This document shows, in pieces, positions 33,701 to 43,297 of a stretch of DNA of 64,000 nucleotides. Under the pieces are notes generated by a model that ran no database searches, had not been told where the DNA came from, and saw only the letters and a list, made by a program, of their open reading frames with translations. The stretch spans positions 21,097,207 through 21,161,206 of the forward strand of contig NC_064769.1 of assembly GCF_011397635.1 (NCBI RefSeq). Direction: 5' to 3'. The position numbers and the translations under genes were made by a program. The DNA comes from Epinephelus fuscoguttatus (Eukaryota > Chordata > Actinopteri > Perciformes > Serranidae). Numbering within the stretch: position 1 is the stretch's first letter; every line of letters starts with the position of its first letter.

Positions 33701-36700
33701 CCAAATTAATTAATACAACTGGTGGGCATCGTTTGATCAACGCATCTGGTAACAAGCCTTTTTCCCTGCAGACATTTCTGACTTGTCCTTGTAGGAAAAG
33801 CACAGGTGTTGGTAATAACATCAATGATGGCTCTGTTATATATTTAAGTGTCCCAGTAAGTCAGGACAGTAAGCCAGCCTGCACAACACCAGGATTGTGA
33901 AACTGAAGCAGCCATCTCTAACTTCATTTAAACCACGTGCTTTTCCTACAGTCATGGGGTCAAAATCTCTTCAGACCATAAACAGCAACAACAAAAACAA
34001 AACCGAAAACGCACAAACAAAAGAAAATCAATAACCATCTTCCTGTGTTTTTGTTTCGAGTGCTCTTACCTTGTGTGACAGTCCAGCCCTCACAGTGACC
34101 CCAGGTGTTTTATTATAACTGTTCAATAGGAGTTGTTTCAGTCTTTTATTGTTTCGTCGTTTGTTATTGTTCATCCCGTCGACACACAGATGACTGTATG
34201 ACGTTAATGAGCACGCGTGCATTTATGTGTAAGAATGGGTCTCGATGTGGGATGCTGAGGGTGAACCGTGCGTCTTTGCTACAGGTTGTGCTAATGTCTT
34301 CCACCCTTCTATGACTCCCTGGAGGGCTTTAGGCCAAAGAGAATTTCTGCTGTTCCCAGACAACACCCTGCAGGCCTCCCATGTGAAGGGGGCTCTGTCA
34401 GCAGCAGGCTCATTTACAGTGACGATCTGGTAAAAGTTATCACTTTATTAAGTCTTATCTGCACTCTCAGACACAAATTGCTTGCCTTCACACTTTGTGC
34501 ACCTCTAAACCTCTGCAACATTGATCAGGAAATAAGGAAGACAGCTATCTAAGTCAATGAAAAAACCCTAAAAAGGTTGTAATGCACTGAAATTACATTT
34601 TAATACAGCTATATATTCACATAGATGTGTGTTTGTGCATATTTGTAAATGTGCGGGACACTCTAAGAACATTTTTGGATGCTGTGGAGCTGAACCACAA
34701 TAGACCGCTCCTCCTGGGGGCTGTAAAAACCCCCGGAGGAAAAGGAGGAGAGGGGGGGAGGAAAGGGAGAGGAAAGGGGGGAGAGGGGGAGTAAAGTTCA
34801 TTGAGGGGATGTTGATGGCAAAGTGAAAGGTGGAGGAAGAGGACAGGGAAGCCAAAAGAAGAGAGGAGGTGAGGAGCCAGGTAGGAAAGACACCAGGGCT
34901 CGGAAGCAAAGAGGAGGAAGGAAGGAAAAGACGGATGCGAGTCCAGTCCAGAAAAAGATAAGACAAAAGGTTTGGTACAGAAAAGTGCAGGTCAGAGGAG
35001 AATAACTTTAAGAGAGGAGGAGTTTCTGGCAAGGCAGCTGTCTGCAATTTCTTCATAATTTCATAAAGTCTATGCCTGCAGTATGAGTAAGCTGATGACT
35101 ATAAGACCTTCCAGGTACACAATTTAAAATGTAAGGAGAGGACCAGAGAGAGAACAAAAAGGGAGACGGTGATGGATTACCACTAATGAGAAATTCCCTC
35201 TCTGAAAAGCCAAAAGCACAAAAACATGAATATGTGGTGAAAGCTCCAGTTACACCTGCTGTGTCTCTGCTCAGTGCACCATGCAAGGAAAGATGAAAAA
35301 AATCGAACTGAATATTATGATGGATGTTGATCTAACCTCTGAGAAAAAAATTTGGGACGCCATCGCTATTACTGAGCATTTAAAGTAGCAAGAGGATTAG
35401 AGTTTTCTGATCATAGAGTTGCTACCTGCACAGAAACAGGAGAAAAATAAAGTTTGCAACACAGGGATGGAAGAAGAGGAAAGTTTGATTCATTTTTCAA
35501 AACCACACGCATGGAATAGATTTTTGGAAAAGGCTATGAGTCCTACAGGAATCTTTTATCCTTCTTAGAAAACCTGAGATCAGTCATAATCATTATTGTG
35601 AGCACACATGCCAAAATTCATCTTTCAGACAGAGGACACATTACACAAGTGGAAGTGCAGCTTTCTTGCCTCATCACACCCTAATCAATCTAATATTTCA
35701 TCCTGACCGACCACAGAAAACATCTTCAAAATAAATGAAATATTACACTACAAATTCTTGTCTTGATTTATTGACTTAGCAACCGACTAATAACCAGCTA
35801 ATACACAATTTAATGTCTTTAATAATCAAAAAACTTTTGCGGATAAAAAAGGTTTTATTAACTATTCATGGTCTCATGTTCTCATATTCAGCACCTTGCA
35901 TTTCAGGTCTGCATTCCTCCGTTGCACTGAGTTTTGGTTTGGCTTACCGGGACAAACAGAGGGTGTACTTGCATATGCTACCCAGGAGCTAATTAATCTT
36001 CCCAATCAGCACCAGGGGCCACGGGCATTTCTCTTGTTTTCCCTCCACACTGTGAAGTAGTGGGCTATTTAAGGAGAGGTATAGCAGAGCAGGGAAAGGG
36101 GAAGGAAACGCCTGTCTAGACGCCCACCAGAGCTGCGGGCCATACATTCTCCAGCAGCCCCCACAGGCACACAAACACACCCCTCACCCAGCAAAACGAC
36201 CTTCTCTCCATCACAATATATGTAGGGGTGTTCCCTCCACACTCACATTTGTAGTTTAGTACATTCAGGAATTTAGCTGCACACACAAACGCAACAACGT
36301 ACCTATGACGTGTAAAGTGAGACACGCTAATAATGTACACAGACACCTCAGTGTGTTGTAGCCTGCACCGCTACCAGCTGCCACCTAAACATCAACTGTG
36401 TACTTACACATGCTCACATACACACACACTCACAGACACACAGCCAGCTCCAAGTTGACACAGAGAGAGTAAACAGGGCAGGTGAGTGAGGAATGATGGC
36501 TGCTCCTTAGCAAAGCAGGTCTCCACGCCTCGCTGCCTCTCTTTCACACACCCAGCCCTGTCTGCTCAGTCTCAGTCTGCGATGCACACACTACGCACAC
36601 AGTTAATCAATCATATATGCACACACAATGCGTTGCCTCTCTGTGAGGCAGAGCCAGGCAAGTTAAAAAGCAGTGCCCCCGGTTCATAACATGGACTGCA

Positions 36701-37089
36701 TCACAGCAACCTCAAATCCATCTGCTCCAAAATCAAAAACTAACTGTGATTTTCATTCAGCTGTCTGGTTTACATGTTTGAGTCTGGAGATTTGTACGTT
36801 TGCTGTGAAATACGGATTTGTTTTTGAACGCAGTAACTTTTATTCTCTTATAATGTGATGTGAAATTGTTCTACCATCATAGTGGTTGTTTCAGGTCTGC
36901 AAGTGAATATCGAGGTGAACATCCTTCCCAAATGTGGGGGTAAAGTGTGGGCCTGGCTGAAACCAGTGGTGGCCTTACTCACTCTGTAATTTTGGGATCG
37001 ATATTGCCTATCCACAAGCGGTTTCCGTCATGGGCCACACTCTCTGACATGATGGAGGCATTTTCTACTGTCTCTGCCGCAGACGACAT
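23930..37089 (-). CDS. rbm18: rbm18, single-RRM RNA-binding protein (five coding exons)
   Basis: Probable RNA-binding protein 18, a small protein with one RNA recognition motif whose exact role is not established. Coding exons on the minus strand are 37089-36983, 31521-31395, 30336-30250, 27109-27009 and 24113-23930. They total 606 nt, giving 201 residues plus TGA, against about 190 in human. RNP2 is LWIGNI (residues 25-30) and RNP1 is RGYCFVNF (67-74). The RRM ends near [11 protein letters not shown] (about 97-106), followed by a charged helix ([18 protein letters not shown]) and a basic, Arg/Lys/His-rich tail ending FRKFRR. Alignment to human RBM18 from memory is clear along the whole length, with the region after residue 108 the most divergent. 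Confidence 0.95.
24136..24169. repeat. (GA)n microsatellite
   Basis: Perfect GA run, continuing as imperfect gaca/gaga to about 24212. It lies 23 bp from an rbm18 splice acceptor. Confidence 0.95.
25128..25370. repeat. Two diverged copies of a dispersed repeat unit
   Basis: 'aaccaagattctg..cactgc..ttgcccatttctcgc' followed by 'ttaaatgttttcag' occurs at about 25128 and again at about 25305. A third copy, aatcaagattctgttgctgc.., is at about 42270 in mrrf intron 1. This indicates a dispersed transposon-derived family, here partly duplicated. Confidence 0.65.
25752..25903 (+). mobile_element. LINE 3'-tail fragment
   Basis: Segments 'aatccctcctcagttg', 'ttccttatccactgcgaggg' and 'gtaaagccc' with a gtaaataaa tail match the longer copy at 54840-55480 and end in a simple A/T tail. 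It is 5'-truncated, as expected for a LINE. Confidence 0.65.
26624..26936. mobile_element. MITE of the 'TGCAACTAA' family
   Basis: The left end reads ctgcaactaacaattatt and the right end, reverse complemented, reads agagctgcaatgattaatt. The interior has the familiar 'gtttggtctataaaatgtgagaaaacggtg' wording seen in many teleost copies. About 313 bp. Related pieces occur at 32325-32380, 33283-33365 and 41112-41158. Confidence 0.65.
27009..27109 (-). CDS. rbm18: rbm18 coding exon 4
   Basis: Residues 108-140 plus two bases of S141: [20 protein letters not shown].., matching human [20 protein letters not shown], then a divergent low-conservation stretch. Acceptor tccatag and donor CAG|GTTGGT. Confidence 0.88.
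27110..30249 (-). other. rbm18: rbm18 intron 3
   Basis: A 3.1-kb intron without recognisable repeat families apart from a short GT run at 29760-29788. No exon or RNA gene recognised. Confidence 0.75.
29760..29788. repeat. (GT)n microsatellite
   Basis: GT run with one gc interruption. Confidence 0.9.
30250..30336 (-). CDS. rbm18: rbm18 coding exon 3 (end of RRM)
   Basis: Residues 79-107 ([26 protein letters not shown]). The donor could be CAG|GTGAGG or the next AGG|GTAAGT; only the second keeps the human-like AHAQV(K/R)R junction and phase 0, so 30250 is chosen. Confidence 0.92.
30561..30593. repeat. (TG)n microsatellite
   Basis: TG run with one cg interruption near its start. Confidence 0.93.
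30689..30732. repeat. (TG)n microsatellite
   Basis: Perfect 44-bp TG run, then an imperfect continuation to about 30762. Confidence 0.96.
31395..31521 (-). CDS. rbm18: rbm18 coding exon 2 (RNP1)
   Basis: Residues E36 to E78: [20 protein letters not shown] and the RNP1 octamer RGYCFVNF, whose aromatic residues Y69, F71 and F74 would contact RNA. Acceptor cttggcag and donor GAG|GTACGC. Confidence 0.95.
32325..33420. mobile_element. 'TGCAACTAA'-family MITE interrupted by another MITE
   Basis: The left piece at 32329-32380 (tgcaactactatcttaatt..) and the right piece at 33283-33365 (tgtttggtctgccagaaaattgtg..) align to successive parts of the copy at 26624-26936, with the element at 32388-33265 inserted between them. 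Heavily diverged; the outer right end is uncertain. Confidence 0.45.
32388..33265. mobile_element. MITE ('ggatgcgctgatac..' family), nested
   Basis: The left end reads tggatgcgctgatacagatg and the right end has cagtactcggtattggcaaa and cagtattggactgaaaaagt, wording I recall as typical of a widespread hAT-type fish MITE. It splits a 'TGCAACTAA' family copy: the left piece (to about 32380, ..ccgattaactgtttg) resumes after 33283 (..aattgtttggtctg), with a gtttg-containing duplication. Confidence 0.55.
34735..34791. repeat. Homopurine tract with G runs
   Basis: 57 consecutive purines on the plus strand with G runs of 7, 3, 6 and 5 separated by short A-containing loops. Such a tract could form a G-quadruplex or triplex. 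On the rbm18 transcript it would be pyrimidine-rich. Confidence 0.85.
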
Positions 37090-37096
37090 GTGTACT
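36983..37096 (-). CDS. rbm18: rbm18 first coding exon
   Basis: Acceptor ctcccacag precedes 37096; the ATG is at 37089-37087, seven bases into the exon. It encodes residues 1-35 ([17 protein letters not shown].., RNP2 [11 protein letters not shown]) and two bases of E36. The Kozak context is weak, but the human start aligns here (ENASI in both). Donor GA|GTGAGT. Confidence 0.92.
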
Positions 37097-38102
37097 CTGT
37101 GGGAGGCAGGAACAGAAGACAGAAAAATTAGGTAGAAAAAGAAAAGGCAGAAATAAGTGTACTTTTTGCATTGCATTTGCAGTTGCATTTGTGTCAGACA
37201 CTCAGTAGTCATTAAGAAAAGCAGAACATGAAAATATTGCCTTACAAAGAAACTAGACTTATACTAAACTAACTGTATCTCTCCAAGCATTGTGGCTTAC
37301 ATGACTGTTCGGAGGACATCTGGGAAATGAAGAAAAGTTATGAGAAAAGATCTGTCCACCCATTTGACTTAGTGTATGTCCAAATACACAATTACACATC
37401 AGCTGTAAGTACAGTACCTATTTATACAGGGTCATTTCAATAAATCAAAAAATCTATAATTTCTTAGTTCACTTGGACAGATTCCCTTCTCTTTTTTGGT
37501 ATTTAATAAGAATATTGTTTGAAGGTTAACCAAAATATTGTGTCATAGCATACATGTCAAACAGTGCGCTCATTATAAATATAATGTATGTATATATTAT
37601 GTATATACATGTGTAAAGCAGTGACTCAAATGTGGTCAAACACATTTAAGGAGCAGTCTATATTATGCTAGCACACTGTCAGTATACCTTGTCCAGAAAC
37701 TGCATGTATAGTTTGGATATTTAGCTTCTCCATTAATTTCAAATAGAATCGGGAATCCATGTAGGTTGGGTAACATTTATTCACGGTGTAAGGCAACCAC
37801 TTGGTCCTTCAAAATAATGATAATAAAACGGGAAAACTCAAGGCTTCTTATGGAGAGCGTGGACTTGCTTCTAGCTAACGTTAGCTTAGCTACCCGCAGG
37901 TTGGTCGATTAAAAATGATCTGAGCGCTCTGTTTACTAATTTTAATCGTGTGTGTAAGATTAATACAATCTCGGTCATTCAGGTGGTGAAATGTTTAAGA
38001 TCAGTTGACTAAATATATCCACTAAACAGTTAATAGTCCGTTTTGGACGAGCAGTAGATTGCTAGCAGTTAGCTAGCATAGATAGAACCGTTATCACTTT
38101 AC
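37097..38102 (-). other. rbm18: rbm18 5' UTR intron
   Basis: 1-kb intron between the inferred non-coding first exon (donor at 38103) and the first coding exon. It has no recognised repeat. Confidence 0.5.
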
Positions 38103-38170
38103 CTTCTCGAGCTGTCAAACTTCCTCTTTGATAGCGACCGACTTCTTCAACTTAATTCGCTACGGATCCC
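38103..38170 (-). other. rbm18: Inferred non-coding first exon of rbm18
   Basis: On the minus strand a consensus-like donor GAGAAG|GTAAAG sits at 38103/38102. The sequence just upstream is the GC-richer block facing mrrf. The 5' end is a guess, since no start-site motif fixes it. Confidence 0.4.
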
Positions 38171-38540
38171 ACGTCGGGATAATTCAGGTATGTCAAAACG
38201 TAATACTAATCATTTCAAGCTATTTTTAGGTTTTCCTCCTATGAAACTGAGCAGGTTAGCTAGCTCGAAGGATAAACACTCGCCTTGCTACCGTCTCACA
38301 ACAAAGGCGCAGGGTGATGCTGTAGTTTGTTTAACTGTCTGTGGAGTCGAGAGGAGGCGCTCGTTTTGGTACTCGGCATCTCACGTGTATATCTTCTCGA
38401 GACTCCGTCTCTGTTCAAGAAGTAGCCCCCGCCCTGTTGGCAGACCCAATGCAAAGATTCAAACACACAACCTGACATCTCAGTGCCGGCGCGTGGTGAT
38501 GACAACCTAGATGTCAAATGTGGCTTTTCCTTAGCTAACA
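38150..38540. promoter_or_regulatory. Candidate bidirectional rbm18/mrrf promoter
   Basis: rbm18 (-) and mrrf (+) are head to head, and both inferred first exons fall within about 470 bp. The block contains an E-box tcacgtgt (38381-38388), a cacgtcggga motif (38170 area), CpG-rich patches and no TATA box, as expected for housekeeping genes. The human pair RBM18/MRRF is also divergent. Confidence 0.5.
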
Positions 38541-38568
38541 TTCTCCTACAAAGGCTGTAAACCTGAAA
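38400..38568 (+). other. mrrf: Inferred non-coding first exon of mrrf
   Basis: A strong donor AAA|GTAAGT ends the block at 38568/38569. Because the mrrf ATG lies only two bases after its acceptor at 43123, at least one upstream non-coding exon is required, and this is the best placed candidate. The 5' end is uncertain. Confidence 0.4.
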
Positions 38569-41500
38569 GTAAGTATGCTGTTTGGGGTAATTTACGGTTA
38601 ACGGTTGTGTTTTACCGGGTCATTGGTAAAATTAACGGCATTGTACGCTACGTGGTTAGCGTTTGTGCTTAGCTTTTGGCCGTAGTGTGTGCTTGAGAAG
38701 GCTAACAAATGCTACATACTCACACACCGACCTTCACACAGCTTCACTTACACTCACTTACCAGTCGGTTATCTAATATGTGTACTCACTATTTTTAATG
38801 CCTCGTGTCCTCTGCTTTACCAGAGTATCAGTGACAAAATCCAGCACAGAACCAACCTGGTGTACGACAGAATGTAATACAAAATTAGCAATTATAACCA
38901 AGATACACTCTGATATCGATGTATTTTAAAACATCTGCTCAGTTTGGATTGTTACATCTGGAATTACCAAGCTAATGTTCGTCTCAGTGGTCTGCATGAT
39001 GATTAAAAGGTCAAACTAAACTGTCATTCCCAGTTTTCAGACACATGATGCACCATGAACCAGTCCATCAAGTCAGATGACTAATGTACACAAGTAGTAA
39101 CTTTTAGTAGGACATCTATAGTGTGATCTTGCACTGTAAACGTTAGACAATTAATAAGTGTAAATTAATTTTATAATCGATTAACAAGTGATTTATCAAG
39201 CAAAAATGTGAAGCACATCCCAGAGAGGATATTTTGCCTCTCCTATTTGGTTTTATAGCATTGTAATATGAATATCTTTGGGTTTTGGAACTGGTTACTG
39301 GACAAAAACAGCTGTTTGAACAGGTAACCTTGGGCTGCTGAAGGTGAGGCCATCATTATTCAGCATTTTTGGGCTCCTTACGAACTAAAAAGTTAATTTG
39401 TCAAACATAAAAATAATTGAGAGGTGTACTGATATTCAAAGTAATTGTAACTCGAGCCCTAGCTTGAACTGTTTGTTTGAGGATGCAGAGTCAAGCAGGG
39501 CATAATCAGATACTGCAAAGTGTGCCAAGGAGAGATGATGCGGCTTGCCAGCTGGCTTCTGGACGGAGGAGAGGTGTGTCTGCAGCTGCTGCTGTGTGTG
39601 AAATCTACAGGATATGAGGCTACAGTATCTCACTGAACACCTGTGCTTCACTTTTTCTGCTTGACTTCCACTCTAAAGACATCCGTCACCGTCCCACATC
39701 TGAGCCTATCTGCTCCACCACAGTGCCCTGTATCATATCAGCTTGTCAGGAAACCTGCCAGCCGTGGATGCCTGGTATGGGTTTGTATTGAAAGTGGTGG
39801 TTCACAGTGTAGCCTAAATATTGCCTTTGGAATATGTTTGGATTTTGGTTGTTATCTGGGGTTGATTTTGGATTAATAGCCGGGACTTGTGGCATGGCCA
39901 TGGCAACCATTGAGGACACTGAAAACAGTAATGTGTCTAGGATTTTGGGGCTTTAAGTGACCTGAGGAGGAGTTCACAATCTACGGTTACACATAAAAAG
40001 ACACATGATGGGTTATTTAAGGCTGGTGCTGATATGATTTTTAAACAGAAAGCCTTAAGTGTCTCTTTTCCTGGCAAAATAAGTACATGTACTTCAATTT
40101 TAATATAGTAAAACAATTAAGTATTATATTCTTTGCAGTTTGGAGCATTTAAAGCAAAAGCTAAAGAGATAAATTTGACAGAATCGAATATAACCATTGA
40201 AGAAATAATATTTATAATAATCAGAAAATTTACATGCTGGGAAGTCTTTATTTGCTTTTTTATTCAGATAAAATTCATGTCCAGTGGAGAAAAAATACAT
40301 CTTAATACATTTGAGCATATTTAATCTTCAGTTTTTCAGCTGCTAGTTGAGTGAATTTTGTTTTTCTTTTTTCGCAACTGAGAAAATATCTCAGTAATAT
40401 GATGCATTTGGGAAAGTTCTTCTCACTTGTAACCACACTGTCTTTAATGCAGTGGTTTCCTCACAGCTCCCAGTTATAAACACAGCCCAGACAATAGAGG
40501 ATGTCAGTCAGGCCGCAGCACACTGTGAGCTCTTCACAGCCACTGACTGTGAAAGACCGGCTTTAGTGTGTGTTTGTGTCTGTGGGCTTGGATATCTCAG
40601 AGTTTGTCTGTGCTTGTGTGTACTCCGAGGTTCAGTGACACAGTTCACAGTGGAGAGCCAGTTTGCGAGGTGGGAGGTGGGAGGTGGTTATTCCATAGAA
40701 AAGGAGCGGTTGGTCTCGTATTGTTGTGTGGTTTTTGAACGGGAGGTTCCCCTTCAGGAATGCCCAAACAACTGTGCGTGGGCTGAGCGCGGACTTTGTG
40801 TTGGCCTGTAGATTTGTGTGTGTAAGAGGAAGCGAACAAGCATGTTTGTGACTTAAGTGTAATTTTGTGTATCGCAGCCTGAACAGCTGAGTGCAGTGAT
40901 TTTGACCTATTATAGCAGGAAAAACACAGGTGAAACAAATTTCGTTAACGATGGCTCAGTTCCAGTACGTCTGGTCAGTGAGCCAGCAAACACAATACCA
41001 GAGCCCTTAAACTAGCTCACCTAAATGGAATGCACCCGTTATTAATGTTATTATTTACATCTGTGCTTTTCCTGATATGACATGCCAGAATATCTGCTGT
41101 GAGTCAGATCCATCGGCAGGTTAATCAATAATAAAAATAACTGTTAGTTGCAACCCTAGATACACTTCTACTTTATTAACATCCTTAAGGTTTATTAAGT
41201 TTATTAAGTAAAACAGGCTGATATTTTTGATGATAATTATTTACAAGTCAGTATATATGTACTTATAATTATATGGTCTAAAATCACACATAGACCTTTT
41301 ATAGGAAAATGTAACTCTCCATGCTCTCCACTGCTTGTCTTTTTCAATTAATATTTTTGTCAGATTATCCTCAGACAGTTGTCATGAGAAAGAGAGGATA
41401 GTACTGTAATATCATTAAAAGATGTAGGCCTACCTCCTACTGGCTGATAGGAGCTATTACTTCATTTTAATAAATATGCCAGCAGTACCCTCAGCTGATC

Positions 41501-41829
41501 TGTGAACAATTTGTGATTCTGTCAAAGTCAATCAAATGTTGCTATTTCAAAGTCAGTGGCATCAGTTTTCAATAAAAAAAAAACATTAAAAGTGTAGAAT
41601 TGCTTTGAGACATGGTCGCAAAACACTTTACAGTGGATAAAACGTACAGGAAACATCGATGTTGAAGGAAATGTTTCAATATAAACATAATAAAGATTAA
41701 AATAAAACAACTATATTAGGGTATGTTTGAATAAATCAATAATAAATATTAAAATAAAACCACCCTCATGTCTGAAAAGGTCATGGACCTGACTAAATCT
41801 TAAATTCTAGGTCGGGCTGTAATTACGTA

Positions 41830-42890
41830 TCTAAAGGTAGGTTTTCAGTCTTGATTTAAAGATTTCAACTGAAGTTGCTTCTTTAATGGGTGTTCCAGAG
41901 ATAAGGTGCATGGCAGGCAAATGCTCTGAAGTCAACTGATTTTTTGTTAATTGAAGAAATGACTAGAAGACCAGCAGCGAGAGAGTGGAATGGGTGTGCC
42001 GGGGTGTAGTGTAAGTAGCTCAGATGTGTAAGGAGGTTCAAGTCCATGTGTGACCTTATAGGTTAAAGCTACAGCTGTAAACTTCTATGTTAACACGCTT
42101 GTGTCATATTTGTTGAAACGGTCACTATATTCTGACTGAAGGCATTCGCTAGAATTGACTACAGCGTATCGAAAACAAGCAGTCAGAGCTGAGGTGTCTC
42201 TAACACAGCTGTCAATCATGTCAATCACTGTGGTCAAACTGTCAAACGAAGCAGCGCTGATCAAATATAAATCAAGATTCTGTTGCTGCATTGCCTATAT
42301 CTCACCCGAGATGTTTTCAGAAACATGATAGCTGTAAAATGAGAACATTGATTTGGCCGGTGGGTGCTGCTCGGTACTTTGGTCAACTGTTTCCAACATA
42401 GTGGGTGGGTCACAAACTTTCTCATTTTACAGCTTATTAATGTCAATGAATATTAAGGCAATAGAGTAGGCAGGGGAGTGTGATTTTTTTTTTTTCACAG
42501 TTTATCTGTCTCATTTAGTGCTGTGTGAATATTGTCACAGTTTCAGCAATTAAAGCCTTAAAGAATAAGCGTAAAATTAGCTCTAGCTTTCACTCGTAGC
42601 CACTGAAGAGAGACCAGAATGGGGGTTATATGATCAGATTGTCTATTTGTTGTCAAGATCCTGGCTGCAGAATTCTAAACCAGCTGATGACTTCTAGTAG
42701 CACATCTAGGAAGACCAGAGAAAGGGGCATTACAGTAATGACGTCTGCTTGGATTATTGTTTCAGCATCACATAATGATAAAATAATGTGGATTTTTAAG
42801 GGAAGAACTGTATCAGAACATCTCCAGATATTTTGCTGGTCCAACAACTAATAGCTCTGTTTTATCAGAATTTAACAGGAGAAAGTCCAT
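41830..42890 (-). pseudogene. L2-type LINE ORF2 (reverse transcriptase) remnant, split by an insertion
   Basis: On the minus strand, 42760-42590 reads HYCNAPFSGLPRCATRSHQLV then a stop, NSAARIL and SDHITPILVSLQWL, the hallmark 3' part of the L2/CR1-type reverse transcriptase. The downstream part resumes at about 42065-41830 (YKVTHGLEPPYTSELLTLH..). Stops and frameshifts show it is dead. About 470 bp of unrelated repeat (42070-42545) separates the two halves. Confidence 0.82.
42070..42545. mobile_element. Repeat inserted into the L2 remnant
   Basis: It shares 'aatcaagattctg', 'tgctgcattgcc' and 'atgttttcagaaacat' with the units at 25128-25370, so it is a copy of the same dispersed family. Ends are approximate. 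Confidence 0.5.
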
Positions 42891-43125
42891 ACCCATCCAT
42901 TTTTTTAAATTTCTGATAGACCTGCCTCTAAATTTAGGATTTTGGAAAGGTGCTTTGGCTTTACAGGTGCCTATACCTGTGTGATATTAGTGTAGCAGTA
43001 AAAATTAACACCATACTTGCAAATGACATCACCAAGGGGAAACGAATAGACAGAAAAGACCAATCCCTGGGCTAACATGATTCTTTATCCACTCTCTCAC
43101 TTTCCCCTTTCTGTCCGTTTCAGTA

Positions 43126-43297
43126 ATGGCTTTGAACCACCTGAGTCTGCTGCGACCTCTGCTGTGTCAATCCCTGGTGCGACAGCTAAGGCCTCCCCTC
43201 GTGGCTACCTCCAGGGTCAGCGCACCACCTCTGTACCCCAACACCACCTGCTTACCAGCTGCATGCACCAGGCTCTATGCCACCAAGAAGGCAAAAG
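43126..43297 (+). CDS. mrrf: mrrf first coding exon (mitochondrial presequence)
   Basis: Residues 1-57 plus one base. The acceptor tccgtttcag ends at 43123 and the ATG follows at 43126 in good Kozak context (G at -3, G at +4). It encodes MALNHLSLLRPLLCQS.. and ends RLYATKKAK. Donor AAAAG|GTCAGT. Confidence 0.93.

Larger units (their letters stand above)
31522..36982 (-). other. rbm18: rbm18 intron 1 of the coding region (5.5 kb)
   Basis: Holds nested MITEs at 32325-33420, a homopurine tract at 34735-34791 and otherwise unremarkable AT-rich DNA. The 162-codon minus-strand frame over 34568-35056 is a by-product of purine-rich DNA and not a gene. Confidence 0.75.
38569..43123 (+). other. mrrf: mrrf 5' UTR intron (4.6 kb)
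   Basis: It holds diverged MITE pieces (about 39140-39462 and 41112-41158) and an L2-type LINE remnant (41830-42890, minus strand) split by another repeat. It ends in tccgtttcag. No exon recognised. Confidence 0.6.

Noticed and set aside
34568-35056. 162-codon minus-strand frame
   Set aside because: The protein is Leu/Ser/Pro-rich because the DNA is purine-rich; it looks like composition and not a gene.
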